A DNA stretch of 64,000 nucleotides, from positions 14,961 to 78,960 of the forward strand of contig DASVTY010000124.1 of assembly GCA_036387315.1 (NCBI GenBank). The letters run 5' to 3'. Positions 16,497-24,426 of this stretch are shown here, in pieces. Position 1 is the first letter of the stretch. Each line of letters opens with the position of its first letter. This stretch comes from JALZCH01 sp036387315. Lineage in GTDB: Bacteria > Acidobacteriota > Blastocatellia > Pyrinomonadales > Pyrinomonadaceae. The notes under the pieces were generated by a model. That model saw nothing but the letters and a program-made list of their open reading frames with translations. It did not search any database and had not been told where the DNA came from. The translations under genes were made by a program, and so were the position numbers.

Positions 16497-16955
16497 ATGG
16501 CAAAACCGGAATTAATCGAATGTATGAATCGCGCGTTGGCACTCGAATTGGCGGGAACTATACAATACACGCAACACAGTTTTTTGGTCACGGGAATCGA
16601 ACGCGAAATCTATCGCAAATTCTTCCGCGATCAGGCGGAAGAAGCGCACGGACACACCTATGATTTGGGCGATAAAATCGTTTCTCTCGGTGGCGTTCCG
16701 ACGGTCGAACCGGCGATGATTTTACAGGCAACGGAATTATCGGAAATGTTGAAAATGGATTTGGCGCTCGAACGTGAGGCTTTAGCAGGTTATATGGCTG
16801 CCTGGGAATTGTGCGACGATCATAAACCGACGCAGTTTTGGCTCGAAGAAAGAATTGCCGAAGAGCAGATTCACGTCGAAGAACTCGAAAAATTGACGAA
16901 CGAGCGAACATCGCGCATTAATTCAGAACGCATTACGCTCAGACAAGTCAGCTAA
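16497..16955 (+). CDS. Ferritin-like diiron protein, bacterioferritin type
   Basis: This is a four-helix diiron protein of 152 residues, probably storing iron or detoxifying peroxide in the cytoplasm. The start at 16497 has a good ribosome site (GAAAGGCGAG). Ligand motifs are E in LALELAGTIQYTQHS, ExxH in AEEAHGHTYDLGDKI, E in LEREALAGY and ExxH in AEEQIHVEELEKL, so both metal sites look complete. SLGGVPTVEP between helices 2 and 3 is typical of bacterioferritin and related DPS-like or ferritin-like families. The Met for haem binding is not recognised with certainty, so bfr is not assigned. An upstream A/T-rich segment probably holds the promoter, and a strong shared terminator follows. Confidence 0.85.
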   Translation: MAKPELIECMNRALALELAGTIQYTQHSFLVTGIEREIYRKFFRDQAEEAHGHTYDLGDKIVSLGGVPTVEPAMILQATELSEMLKMDLALEREALAGYMAAWELCDDHKPTQFWLEERIAEEQIHVEELEKLTNERTSRINSERITLRQVS

Positions 16956-16977
16956 ATTTTAATAAAATCGAAACAAA

Positions 16978-17020
16978 AAAACTCCGGTTTAAGTTCGCCG
17001 CAAACTTAAACCGGAGTTTT
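16978..17020 (+). terminator. Bidirectional terminator between ferritin-like gene and pgi
   Basis: An 18-bp perfect stem (16978-16995 with 17003-17020; core ACTCCGGTTTAAGTT) with A-tract on the left and T-tract on the right separates two convergent genes and serves both. Confidence 0.9.
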
Positions 17021-17024
17021 CTAT

Positions 17025-18758
17025 TTATCCATTGTTTGATTTGAGCGCCGCCAGCAAAATCTCAAAAGCGGTTTCCAAATCTTTTCCCAAATGCACGCGC
17101 AAAGCGCGTCGGCTGCGGTCGAGCAAAACTTGAAAATCGCCGCGCGCTTGTGCGGCTTTGACGACGCCGAAAGTAAAATTTTGTTCCGGCACGGGGAAAT
17201 CAATCGAATCGTCGCTCGTAATCTGCAAAAAGACGCCGTTGTTTGCGCCGCCTTTGTAAGCCTGCCCGGTCGAATGCAGAAATCTGGGTCCAAATCCGAG
17301 GCAAGTCGCCGCGCGATAATTTTCCAAAACCCAATGCCGTAAATTGCTTAAGATTTGAAAACTTTCCGCATTCATTTCGAGATAAGCGAGAAGCGCAAAA
17401 TAATCATCCGCTTTGATTCGCGCAAAATGCGCCCGCAAATAATTCGTTAAAGATTTTTCGCCTGCAAGCAAAGCGTCAAGCTCTGCTAAATTGCGTTCGT
17501 CGGTGAACAATTTGATTCCGTTTTCTTCAAAAAACGCGGTTTCCTCCGGCAGCTCACCCGTTTTTTCATATTCTTCGGTAATTTTGCGGGCTTCGATTTT
17601 CGCCGCTTCAACGTCCGGCTGATTAAAAGGATTGATTCGCATTGCGCTTCCGGCAACCGCCGTGGCGATTTCCCAGCGGAAAAACTCTTGTCCGAGATTG
17701 CCTGCGTCGGGCAGATTGATTTCGATAACCGGCTGACCGGCTCTGACGAGCGCCTCAATCGCGGCGTCCTCGTGCGGGTTTCGGCTGCCTTCGAGTTTTA
17801 AATGAACAAAAATGCGGTCGTCGCCGTAATCTCCGATTGGCAAAATTTCTTCGCCGTCAATCGGAATTATCGCCGCCCCGTTTTTGCCGGTAGATTCGGC
17901 AATTAGCTGTTCGAGCCACGCGCCCAAATCGAAAATCTGCGGCGAAGTGAAAATCGTCAGCTTATCGCGCCCGCTTCGATGAGCCGCGCCTAAAATTGCG
18001 CCCAGCATAACACCGGGATTTTTCTCCGCGTCCGCGTTTTGACAAGCCTCGACCATCAAAGCGGCGCGATTTAAAAACTCACCGGCGTTTAAACCCATCG
18101 CGGCGGCGGGAATCATTCCGAAATCGGAAAGGACTGAAAAACGTCCGCCGATTTCCGGCAAGCCGAAAAAGATGCGCCAAAAACCGTCGCGTTCCGCGAC
18201 TTGCTGCATTTTCGAATTCGGGTCGGTAATGGCGACAAACTGTTTTCCGGCATTTTCTCGCCCGACAGTTTCCGCAACTCTTTCAAAGAAATATTGTTTA
18301 AAACAATTCGGCTCAAGCGTCGAACCGCTTTTGCTGGCGACGATAAAAAGCGTGTTCGCCAAATCTATTTTTTCTTCCACCGCGCGAACCTGAGCCGGAG
18401 CGGTCGAATCCAGAATGTGAAATTCCGGAAAACCGTCCTGCTTGCCGAAAGTAAAACTCAAAACTTCCGGCGCAAGCGACGATCCGCCCATTCCGAGCAG
18501 CAGAATATGACTGAAATTGCGTGCGCGAACTTCGTTTTGAAAATTTTCGATGCGCGCGATTTCGTCCCGCTGTTTTTCGACAATTGAAAGCCAGCCGAGC
18601 CATTTCGCTTCGTCGTCATTTGTCCACAAACCGGCGTCTTTCGCCCATAAACGCCCGGTTTTATTTTCTCTGTTCCAATCGTTCAATTCCTGTTCAACTG
18701 CGCGGTGCAAATCGTCCGGCAAAGAAAAAGCTTGCGAGTTAAGTTTAATTTCGCTCAT
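17025..18758 (-). CDS. pgi: Glucose-6-phosphate isomerase
   Basis: This enzyme interconverts glucose-6-phosphate and fructose-6-phosphate in glycolysis and gluconeogenesis. Two SIS folds are seen: the first with LLLGMGGSSLAPEVL (about 95-110) and FIVASKSGSTLEPN, the second with KNGAAIIPIDGEEIL. GPRFLHSTGQAYKGG contains the His and Gln region of the active site. The N-terminal WNRENKTGRLWAKDAGLWT is typical of the long form related to the isomerase half of fused transaldolase-Pgi proteins, but no transaldolase is attached. The chosen start is MSEIKLN at 18758; adjacent in-frame ATGs at 18791-18794 would add 12 residues, and neither has a clear ribosome site. The gene converges on the ferritin-like gene. 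Confidence 0.93.
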   Translation of the reverse strand: MSEIKLNSQAFSLPDDLHRAVEQELNDWNRENKTGRLWAKDAGLWTNDDEAKWLGWLSIVEKQRDEIARIENFQNEVRARNFSHILLLGMGGSSLAPEVLSFTFGKQDGFPEFHILDSTAPAQVRAVEEKIDLANTLFIVASKSGSTLEPNCFKQYFFERVAETVGRENAGKQFVAITDPNSKMQQVAERDGFWRIFFGLPEIGGRFSVLSDFGMIPAAAMGLNAGEFLNRAALMVEACQNADAEKNPGVMLGAILGAAHRSGRDKLTIFTSPQIFDLGAWLEQLIAESTGKNGAAIIPIDGEEILPIGDYGDDRIFVHLKLEGSRNPHEDAAIEALVRAGQPVIEINLPDAGNLGQEFFRWEIATAVAGSAMRINPFNQPDVEAAKIEARKITEEYEKTGELPEETAFFEENGIKLFTDERNLAELDALLAGEKSLTNYLRAHFARIKADDYFALLAYLEMNAESFQILSNLRHWVLENYRAATCLGFGPRFLHSTGQAYKGGANNGVFLQITSDDSIDFPVPEQNFTFGVVKAAQARGDFQVLLDRSRRALRVHLGKDLETAFEILLAALKSNNG

Positions 18759-18808
18759 AAATTTATTCGTGATTTTGTTAACAGCATTCATCATTGCCGA
18801 CTCATTGT

Positions 18809-18911
18809 AAGAGAGTCAAGAGTCTGGTGAGTCGAGAGTCTAGAGAGTCAAAGGAATTTAAATCAAATAAAATTCGAGTTGACTCAAGACTCTCCAGACT
18901 CTTGACTCTCT
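18809..18911. repeat. AGAGTC-rich inverted repeat, copy 1
   Basis: AAGAGAGTCAAGAGTCTGG (18809-18827) is exactly complementary to 18893-18911. Further imperfect GAGAGTC/GACTC units lie between. It fills most of the 247-base gap between pgi and lexA. The same sequence family returns at 21026-21123 and 21488-21526. Confidence 0.85.
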
Positions 18912-19005
18912 TGACGCGCGGTGAAAAGAAAATCTAAAATCCCTAGCCGAACGGGATTTATCGAACACAGTTTTCCGGCGGTTTTTAGCAGAACAAATAA
19001 ATTAA

Positions 19006-19617
19006 ATGTCCGCACGCACACAGCGCCAACAGGAAATTCTCGACTACATTACGAATTTTATCGAGCGGCACGGCTACAAGCCTTCGTATCAGCAAATCGC
19101 CCGGCATTTTCGCATTAAATCGAAATCTGCGGTGTCAAAGCACTTGACATCGCTTGAGCGTCAGGGCTTGGTTTCGCGGCGCACCGACAACGGCTCGTTT
19201 ATGCTGTCGGTTGAACCGGAAAAAGATTTGGCAAAATCGGTTTGCCGGATTCCGCTGCTCGAAAAATTGACCGAAGACGAATACGACGCGGAAATGCTGT
19301 TTGTCCCGCGCTTTCTACTCGGCGCGGCGTCGCCGGAAAAAATCTACGCTTTTCGCGTTCCGAACGATTCGATGATTGAAGAACATATTTGCGCCGGCGA
19401 CATCGCGCTCGTCGAACGCCGCGCGTTTGCCCGCGACGGCGAATGCGTCGTCGCTCTCATCGAAGACAAACATCCGACGCTCGAACGCTTTTACGATTTC
19501 GGCGCGGAAGTCGAGCTGCGCCCCGCTAATTCCGCTTTCAGTCCGCTTCGCCTGCCGTTTGAATTCGTCCGCATCTGCGGCGTCGTGCGCGGTCTGCTGC
19601 GCGGTCAAACTCTCTAA
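19006..19617 (+). CDS. lexA: LexA-family repressor homologue lacking self-cleavage residues
   Basis: The layout is that of LexA: an N-terminal winged helix (TQRQQEILDYITNFIERHGY, SAVSKHLTSLERQGLVSRR) and a C-terminal S24 peptidase-like dimerisation domain. The nucleophile Ser122 is present in NDSMIEEHICAGDIALVE. However, the scissile Ala-Gly of IPLxGxxAAG is replaced: the frame reads IPLLEKLTED, placing Glu90-Asp91 there. The general-base Lys of TVKRL aligns with Glu160 in PTLERF. The protein should therefore not cleave itself in the normal RecA-dependent way. It may be a stable repressor or a regulator outside SOS control. Length is normal (203), the frame is intact, and the start is ATG with weak ribosome signal. 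Confidence 0.87.
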   Translation: MSARTQRQQEILDYITNFIERHGYKPSYQQIARHFRIKSKSAVSKHLTSLERQGLVSRRTDNGSFMLSVEPEKDLAKSVCRIPLLEKLTEDEYDAEMLFVPRFLLGAASPEKIYAFRVPNDSMIEEHICAGDIALVERRAFARDGECVVALIEDKHPTLERFYDFGAEVELRPANSAFSPLRLPFEFVRICGVVRGLLRGQTL

Positions 19618-19780
19618 AAATAAAAAGCCGTCCTAATTTTCAGTGTTATTTTAAATTTTCAAAACGCCGGAAAAGCCGAAATTATCTCGAAACATTCGGC
19701 TCGCTCCGTTCGTAATTCGATTAGCTAACACGCCGTAAAGCGTAAATCAATTAATAAACTTTCTTAATTAGAGTTTCGAG

Positions 19781-21031
19781 ATGAGACATCTTTATTCTTT
19801 TTATACCGACGCTTTTCGCATTGCGCTCGATTCGATTTTGGCGCACAAGCTGCGCGCATTTCTGACGCTGATCGGAATTATTATCGGCGTCGCGGCTGTC
19901 GTCGTCGTCGGAGCTTCAATCAGCGGTTTGAACTCTTACGTCACCGCGCAAGTCACCAAAGTTTTGGGCGCGAACCACTTTATGATTGCCCGTCTCGCGT
20001 TTTCGGGCAGACTGCCCGACGAAGAATTCGAGCGCGTAAATCGCCGCAACAAAAAAGTGACGCTCGAAGAATACGAATACGTTAAAGCCAATTGTCGAAG
20101 CTGCACCGAAATCGGCGCGCAGATGAACGCCGGAGCGGATTTAAAAGAAAACGGAGTTGAAATGCCTTCGACTCGGATTATCGGCGTAACTGCAAATTTT
20201 CTCATAATCGAGGACAAAACTTTGGCTGACGGGCGTTTCCTGAGCGATGACGAAGTAGCGCGTTCCGCCAAAGTCGCCGTGATCGGCTGGGATGTCAAAG
20301 AAAAGCTGTTCCCGGACAGAAATCCGGTCGGATTAACAGTCAAAGTGCGCGGGCTGCCGATTGAGATTATCGGCGTCGAAGCTAAACGCGGCTCTTTTCT
20401 CGGACAATCGCAAGACCGCCATCTTTATATGCCGATTTCGCTCCATCAACAGCTTTTCAGTCGCGGCGCGGATGGAATCCAGCTTCACGGCAAAGGCGGC
20501 GAAAACTCGAATTTTGACGCGGTTATTGAAGAAGCGCGTCTGGTTTTGCGAAACAAACGCGGTCTGATCGGAACCGAAGACGATACGTTCGGGCTGGTTA
20601 ACACAAAAGAACTCGGCGGACAAATTGATCAATTCACGGCTTCAATCGCCGCAGTCGTCGTGCCGATTACGCTGATTACTTTAATCGTCGGCGGAATCGT
20701 CGTGATGAATATTATGCTGGTTTCCGTCACCGAAAGAACGTTTGAAGTCGGTTTGCGAAAAGCTCTCGGTGCGACGCAAAAACAAATTCTGCTGCAATTT
20801 CTGATCGAATCGGCGCTGCTTTGCGTTCTCGGCGGAATTCTCGGTTTGGTCGCTGCGTGGGGCGTCACGGCTCTGATTACATTTCTGGCTGAAATTACGA
20901 TGACGATTACGCCGTTTTACATCTCGCTATCGGTGATCGTTTCGAGCGTTATCGGTATTCTCGCCGGGCTGTATCCGGCTTGGAAAGCGGCGCGTTTAGA
21001 CCCGATTGTCGCTTTGACGAAAAATGTCTAG
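19781..21031 (+). CDS. MacB-type ABC transporter permease (FtsX domain), paralogue 1
   Basis: The 416-residue membrane protein has one N-terminal transmembrane helix (LRAFLTLIGIIIGVAAVVVVGAS), a large periplasmic MacB_PCD domain (about 60-270), and three C-terminal helices with the FtsX signature (GGIVVMNIMLVSVTERTFEVGLRKALGAT). It ends with the conserved YPAWKAARLDPIVAL. Family members move lipoproteins, peptides or drugs, or transmit mechanical signals, together with a separate ATPase; no ABC ATPase is encoded in this window. The neighbouring paralogue at 21531 may form a heterodimer with it. The stop codon TAG lies inside the AGAGTC repeat that begins at 21026. Confidence 0.9.
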   Translation: MRHLYSFYTDAFRIALDSILAHKLRAFLTLIGIIIGVAAVVVVGASISGLNSYVTAQVTKVLGANHFMIARLAFSGRLPDEEFERVNRRNKKVTLEEYEYVKANCRSCTEIGAQMNAGADLKENGVEMPSTRIIGVTANFLIIEDKTLADGRFLSDDEVARSAKVAVIGWDVKEKLFPDRNPVGLTVKVRGLPIEIIGVEAKRGSFLGQSQDRHLYMPISLHQQLFSRGADGIQLHGKGGENSNFDAVIEEARLVLRNKRGLIGTEDDTFGLVNTKELGGQIDQFTASIAAVVVPITLITLIVGGIVVMNIMLVSVTERTFEVGLRKALGATQKQILLQFLIESALLCVLGGILGLVAAWGVTALITFLAEITMTITPFYISLSVIVSSVIGILAGLYPAWKAARLDPIVALTKNV

Positions 21032-21123
21032 AGAGTCTGGAGAGTCAAGAGTCTAAGAGTCATTTTGAAATTGATTAATGCTTTTTGACTCTCTGGACTC
21101 TTGACTCTCCAGACTCTCTAGAC
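21026..21123. repeat. AGAGTC-rich inverted repeat, copy 2 (left flank of S23-like gene)
   Basis: Left arm 21026-21062 and right arm 21086-21123 are reverse complements over about 37 bases with three differences (core GTCTAGAGAGTCTGGAGAGT). The loop is 23 bases. The left arm includes the permease stop codon. The right arm ends 8 bases before the four-helix-bundle start codon. Confidence 0.9.
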
Positions 21124-21131
21124 TAAAGGAT

Positions 21132-21499
21132 ATGGCTACTTTTAAAAGATTTGAGGAAATTCGTGCCTGGCAAAAAGCCCGACAAGTGACGAAAAGAATT
21201 TACGAAGTAACAAATGAGGGCGGTTTTGCTAAAGACTTTGGTTTGCGCGACCAGATTCGTCGTTCCGGTGTTTCAATTATGGCAAACATTGCAGAAGGTC
21301 AGGCAGACGTTCGGATAAGGAATTTTCCAATTTTCTAAATATCGCGCACGGTTCGGTAGCCGAAACACAGTCGCACCTTTATATCGCTCTGGACTTGAAT
21401 TATTTGAAACAAGAAGACTTCAAACAGCTTTATGACTTGCTGGATGAAATCTCCAAAATGCTTATGAGCTTGACGCAGCATTTGCGCTCAGACTCTTGA
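21132..21499 (+). pseudogene. Frameshifted four-helix-bundle protein (23S rRNA intervening-sequence / S23 family)
   Basis: The first frame encodes FKRFEEIRAWQKARQVTKRIY and SGVSIMANIAEG, the S23/IVP-type start. It then runs into a stop at 21338. From about 21304 the next frame continues the family exactly: RSDKEFSNFLNIAHGSVAE, QSHLYIALDLNYL and DLLDEISKMLMSLTQ, to a stop at 21497-21499. One missing base near 21304 restores an intact protein of about 122 residues. The gene is either freshly broken or a sequencing error is present. Homologues are encoded within 23S rRNA insertions or as scattered single genes; the function is unknown. Here it lies between two AGAGTC repeats and interrupts the pair of permease genes. 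Confidence 0.87.
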
Positions 21500-21526
21500 C
21501 TCTCTGGACTCTCCAGACTCAGGACT
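21488..21526. repeat. AGAGTC-rich repeat, copy 3 (right flank of S23-like gene)
   Basis: Alternating units of GACTCTTGACTCTC and GGACTCTCCAGACTC cover the last codons and stop of the S23-like frame, up to 5 bases before the next permease start. It resembles the right arm of copy 2 in the same orientation. Confidence 0.8.
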
Positions 21527-21530
21527 TAAG

Positions 21531-22796
21531 ATGAAATTACCGAATTTTATTCCGATTGAAATCATCAAAATGGCGTTGGACAGCATTCGCTCGAACAAGT
21601 TTCGGAGCGTGCTGACCGTGCTGGGAATCGTCGTCGGCGTGATGACGGCGATTATCGTAGCTTCGATTTTGACCGGAATGCGGAACAGCATCGTGCAAAT
21701 GATTGAAGAATACGGCACGAGCAACATTTACGCTTTTCACCTGACGACGGGTTTCGGTCCGCCGAACCGCGAAGAGCGAAACCGCAAGCCTTTGACGGTC
21801 GAAGACGCCGCCGCCATCAAAGCGCAGTCAACGGCGGTCGAGGACATCGCGCTCGAAGCGCCGCAGATCGGGAGCTTCGGCGCAGGTTTTGACGATAATC
21901 TGATTTACGAAGGGAAGAATTATCGCTGGGCTTTGACGCACGGCGTTTCGTCGAACTACGAAAATATTCTTAATCTAACTCTCCGCGAAGGTCGTTTTAT
22001 CACCGAATCGGACGACCAGCAGCGCCGCAATGTTATCGTCATCGGCGTCAATGCCGCCGAAGCGCTCTTTCCCGACCGGCAAACCGGAATTGTCGGAACG
22101 TTCGTCAGGATGAACGGGCAGCAATGGGAAATTATCGGGGTTCTGGAAAAACGGAAAGCCGGATTTTTCGGCGAAAACGAAGAAGATAGAGCGGTTTTCC
22201 TGCCGTATCGAACGGCGCGAAAAGTCGCGCCGCAGCGAGATTTTCTGCTGCAAATTATCAAAGCCAAACCCGGAATGATTCCGATGGCTTTGCAGGAATC
22301 CGAAGACATTCTGCGAAAACGCCGCGGAGTTCCGCTCGACCAGCCGAACAATTTCGACATCAAAACTGCCGACAAATTTATTGAGCAATTTGACGGCGTG
22401 ACGGGAATGATCGGGTTGATTGCGATTGCGATTTCGAGTCTCGGACTGCTCGTCGGCGGAATCGGCGTGATGAATATTATGCTGGTTTCGGTAACGGAAA
22501 GAACCAAAGAAATCGGAATCCGCAAAGCCATCGGCGCGACGCGCGGCGCAATCGTGATGCAATTTTTGCTCGAAGCAATGGCTCTGACGTTTTTCGGCGG
22601 AATTATCGGAGTCCTTTTAGCCGTCGGAATCAGCAATCTGATTATGCTTTTAATTCCGAGCCTTCCGGCAAGCGTTCCGTTGTGGGCTGTGATTACAGGT
22701 TTGGCTGTTTCAATCGGCGTCGGGCTTATTTTCGGAGTCCTGCCCGCCCGAAAAGCCGCCAAGCTCGATCCGATTGAAGCCTTACGCTACGAATAA
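21531..22796 (+). CDS. MacB-type ABC transporter permease (FtsX domain), paralogue 2
   Basis: The 421-residue protein has the same architecture as the upstream permease: an N-terminal helix (FRSVLTVLGIVVGVMTAIIVAS), a periplasmic domain of about 230 residues, and a triple-helix FtsX domain with IGVMNIMLVSVTERTKEIG and RKAIGATRGAIVMQFLLEA, ending LPARKAAKLDPIEALRYE. It is the more canonical of the two. The start ATG follows the AGAGTC repeat and has the ribosome-like CAGGACTTAAG ahead of it. The two genes were probably adjacent before the S23 gene and repeats entered. The missing ATPase may be encoded elsewhere. A strong terminator follows at 22817. Confidence 0.9.
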   Translation: MKLPNFIPIEIIKMALDSIRSNKFRSVLTVLGIVVGVMTAIIVASILTGMRNSIVQMIEEYGTSNIYAFHLTTGFGPPNREERNRKPLTVEDAAAIKAQSTAVEDIALEAPQIGSFGAGFDDNLIYEGKNYRWALTHGVSSNYENILNLTLREGRFITESDDQQRRNVIVIGVNAAEALFPDRQTGIVGTFVRMNGQQWEIIGVLEKRKAGFFGENEEDRAVFLPYRTARKVAPQRDFLLQIIKAKPGMIPMALQESEDILRKRRGVPLDQPNNFDIKTADKFIEQFDGVTGMIGLIAIAISSLGLLVGGIGVMNIMLVSVTERTKEIGIRKAIGATRGAIVMQFLLEAMALTFFGGIIGVLLAVGISNLIMLLIPSLPASVPLWAVITGLAVSIGVGLIFGVLPARKAAKLDPIEALRYE

Positions 22797-22816
22797 AATA
22801 TCTTTGATTACCGATT

Positions 22817-22850
22817 AAAAACGGCTGAGTTTTCAAACTCAGCCGTTTTT
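22817..22850 (+). terminator. Intrinsic terminator after permease pair
   Basis: AAAAACGGCTGAGTTT and AAACTCAGCCGTTTTT form a perfect 16-bp stem with a 2-base loop and a T-rich tail, 20 bases after the permease stop. Confidence 0.92.
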
Positions 22851-23005
22851 TGATTTTACGAACATTATCAAAAACTTCGTTGACGTTTGTTTGACTTGCG
22901 GTTAATATTAATTTCGGCGTCGCTCACCGACGTTTCATTTCGATAAATTCATACAACAGCTTTCTCTCGCTTTTTAAAACCTTCTACCGCAAAGGACTTT
23001 CTTTA

Positions 23006-24166
23006 ATGTCAAACAAAATTGATGATTTGCTGCGCGTCGCTACGAGCTTTGGCGCTTCGGATTTACACATCAAAGCGGGCGCGTTTCCCGTAATGCGCAT
23101 TTCCGGCGAGCTGCGCCCGGTGGCGGGCGCTAATCGTTTGAGTCAGGACGAAACGCTCGATATGGCTTTCGGGATGATGTCAAACCGCCAAAAGCAGCAT
23201 TTTAAAGAGGCTTTTGAAGTTGACCTCGGCTACGGCGTTTCCGGTTTGGGGCGTTTTCGCGTCAACGTTTTCCAGCAGCGCGCAACCATCGGAATTGTCG
23301 CTCGCGTCATTCCCGACCGCATTCGCAATATTTCCGAACTCGGAATGCCGCCGGTCATCGAAAAAATCTCCGACGAGCATCGCGGCTTGATTCTCGTCAC
23401 GGGAACGACCGGGAGCGGTAAATCCACGACGCTTGCGGCGATGATTGACCGGATGAATGCGACGCGAAATTCGCACATCGTCACGATTGAAGACCCGATT
23501 GAATTTCTACATCGCGACAAAAAATCGTTTGTCACGCAGCGCGAAGTTGACGTTGACACGCGCTCGTTTGCCGAAGCTCTGCGCGGCGCGCTTCGCCAGG
23601 ACCCGGACATTATTCTCGTCGGCGAAATGCGCGATCTGGAAACGATTGAAACCGCTTTGACCGCAGCAGAAACCGGGCATCTTGTCCTCTCTACGCTGCA
23701 CACTTTGGACGCGGCGGAAACAATTACCCGCATTATCTCGGCGTTTCCGCCGTATCAACAAAAATCAATTCGGATTCAGCTCGCCGGACTTCTCAAAGCA
23801 GTCGTTTCGCAGCGCCTGATTCGTTCCGCCAAAGGCAACGGGCGTGTTCCCGCCGCTGAGATTCTGGTTTCGACCGCGCTCATCCGCGACTACATTGTCA
23901 ACGAAGAAAAAACCTCGCAAATCCGCGACGCTATTAGCGCAGGAACATCGCAATACGGAATGCAGACATTCGACCAATCGCTGTTTTATCTTTACCAATC
24001 CGGGCTTATCTCGCTCGAAGAAGCTCTGCGCGGCGCGTCGAACGCCGACGAATTTCGCCTTCGGCTGGCTGGCGTCCAAAATACTTCGGCGCAAGCCAAA
24101 GAAGAAATGGAAAAGCTCTCGGCAGTCAGCCGACTCGCTTCGCAGCTTGAACGTTCGAGCAAATAA
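23006..24166 (+). CDS. pilT: Type IV pilus twitching motility ATPase PilT
   Basis: This is the hexameric secretion-type ATPase that drives pilus retraction at the cytoplasmic face of the inner membrane. The 386-residue protein has an N-terminal PAS-like domain (GASDLHIKAGAFPVMRISGEL), Walker A GTTGSGKST (133-141), an Asp box (TIEDPIEFLH), Walker B (DPDIILVGEMRD) and a His box (TAAETGHLVLSTLHT). The AIRNLIRE element typical of PilT is not clearly recognised, but SRLASQLERSSK closes a normal-length protein. It starts at ATG 23006 after CAAAGGACTT. No other pilus genes are in the window, which is common for pilT in this phylum. Confidence 0.95.
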   Translation: MSNKIDDLLRVATSFGASDLHIKAGAFPVMRISGELRPVAGANRLSQDETLDMAFGMMSNRQKQHFKEAFEVDLGYGVSGLGRFRVNVFQQRATIGIVARVIPDRIRNISELGMPPVIEKISDEHRGLILVTGTTGSGKSTTLAAMIDRMNATRNSHIVTIEDPIEFLHRDKKSFVTQREVDVDTRSFAEALRGALRQDPDIILVGEMRDLETIETALTAAETGHLVLSTLHTLDAAETITRIISAFPPYQQKSIRIQLAGLLKAVVSQRLIRSAKGNGRVPAAEILVSTALIRDYIVNEEKTSQIRDAISAGTSQYGMQTFDQSLFYLYQSGLISLEEALRGASNADEFRLRLAGVQNTSAQAKEEMEKLSAVSRLASQLERSSK

Positions 24167-24186
24167 CCTTTTTCAATTTCTATTTC

Positions 24187-24222
24187 AAAACGGATGGCTG
24201 CCCACGGGCAGCCATCCGTTTT
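24187..24222 (+). terminator. Intrinsic terminator after pilT
   Basis: AAAACGGATGGCTGCCC and GGGCAGCCATCCGTTTT pair nearly end to end around a tiny loop, 20 bases beyond the pilT stop. Confidence 0.9.
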
Positions 24223-24252
24223 GTGCGTGTTTTGGAACATAATCAGGCATCG

Positions 24253-24320
24253 GTCAGTACCGCGAACGGTAATGAGCGGATCAATTAACAAACCCGCTTA
24301 CTACCGTTCGCGGTACTGAC
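24253..24320. repeat. REP-like palindrome (GTCAGTACCGCGAACGGTA arms)
   Basis: The first 19 bases of the left arm (24253-24271) are exactly complementary to 24302-24320, and the inner parts (ATGAGCGG / CCCGCTTA) pair imperfectly. The unit lies in the 260-base gap between pilT and the cyclophilin gene. The arms have higher GC than the flanks, as for REP elements. I recall the same palindrome type in other Acidobacteriota, but this was not checked. Confidence 0.8.
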
Positions 24321-24426
24321 ACGGACACATGCAATGTTGATTCGCTCCAATATCCAGCTCACGTTTTTTGTAATTATCCCTGTCGAATTAGATTAAGAAA
24401 CGATAAGATAAAAGAAGGTGAATAAA

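Noticed and set aside
18962..18975. SOS box (CGAAC-N4-GTTC type) before lexA
   Set aside because: CGAACACAGTTTTC is a near match, but spacing and the right half are wrong.
18809..21526. Insertion sequence or composite transposon
   Set aside because: No transposase frame and no target-site duplication can be seen; only the repeats and the S23-type gene are present.
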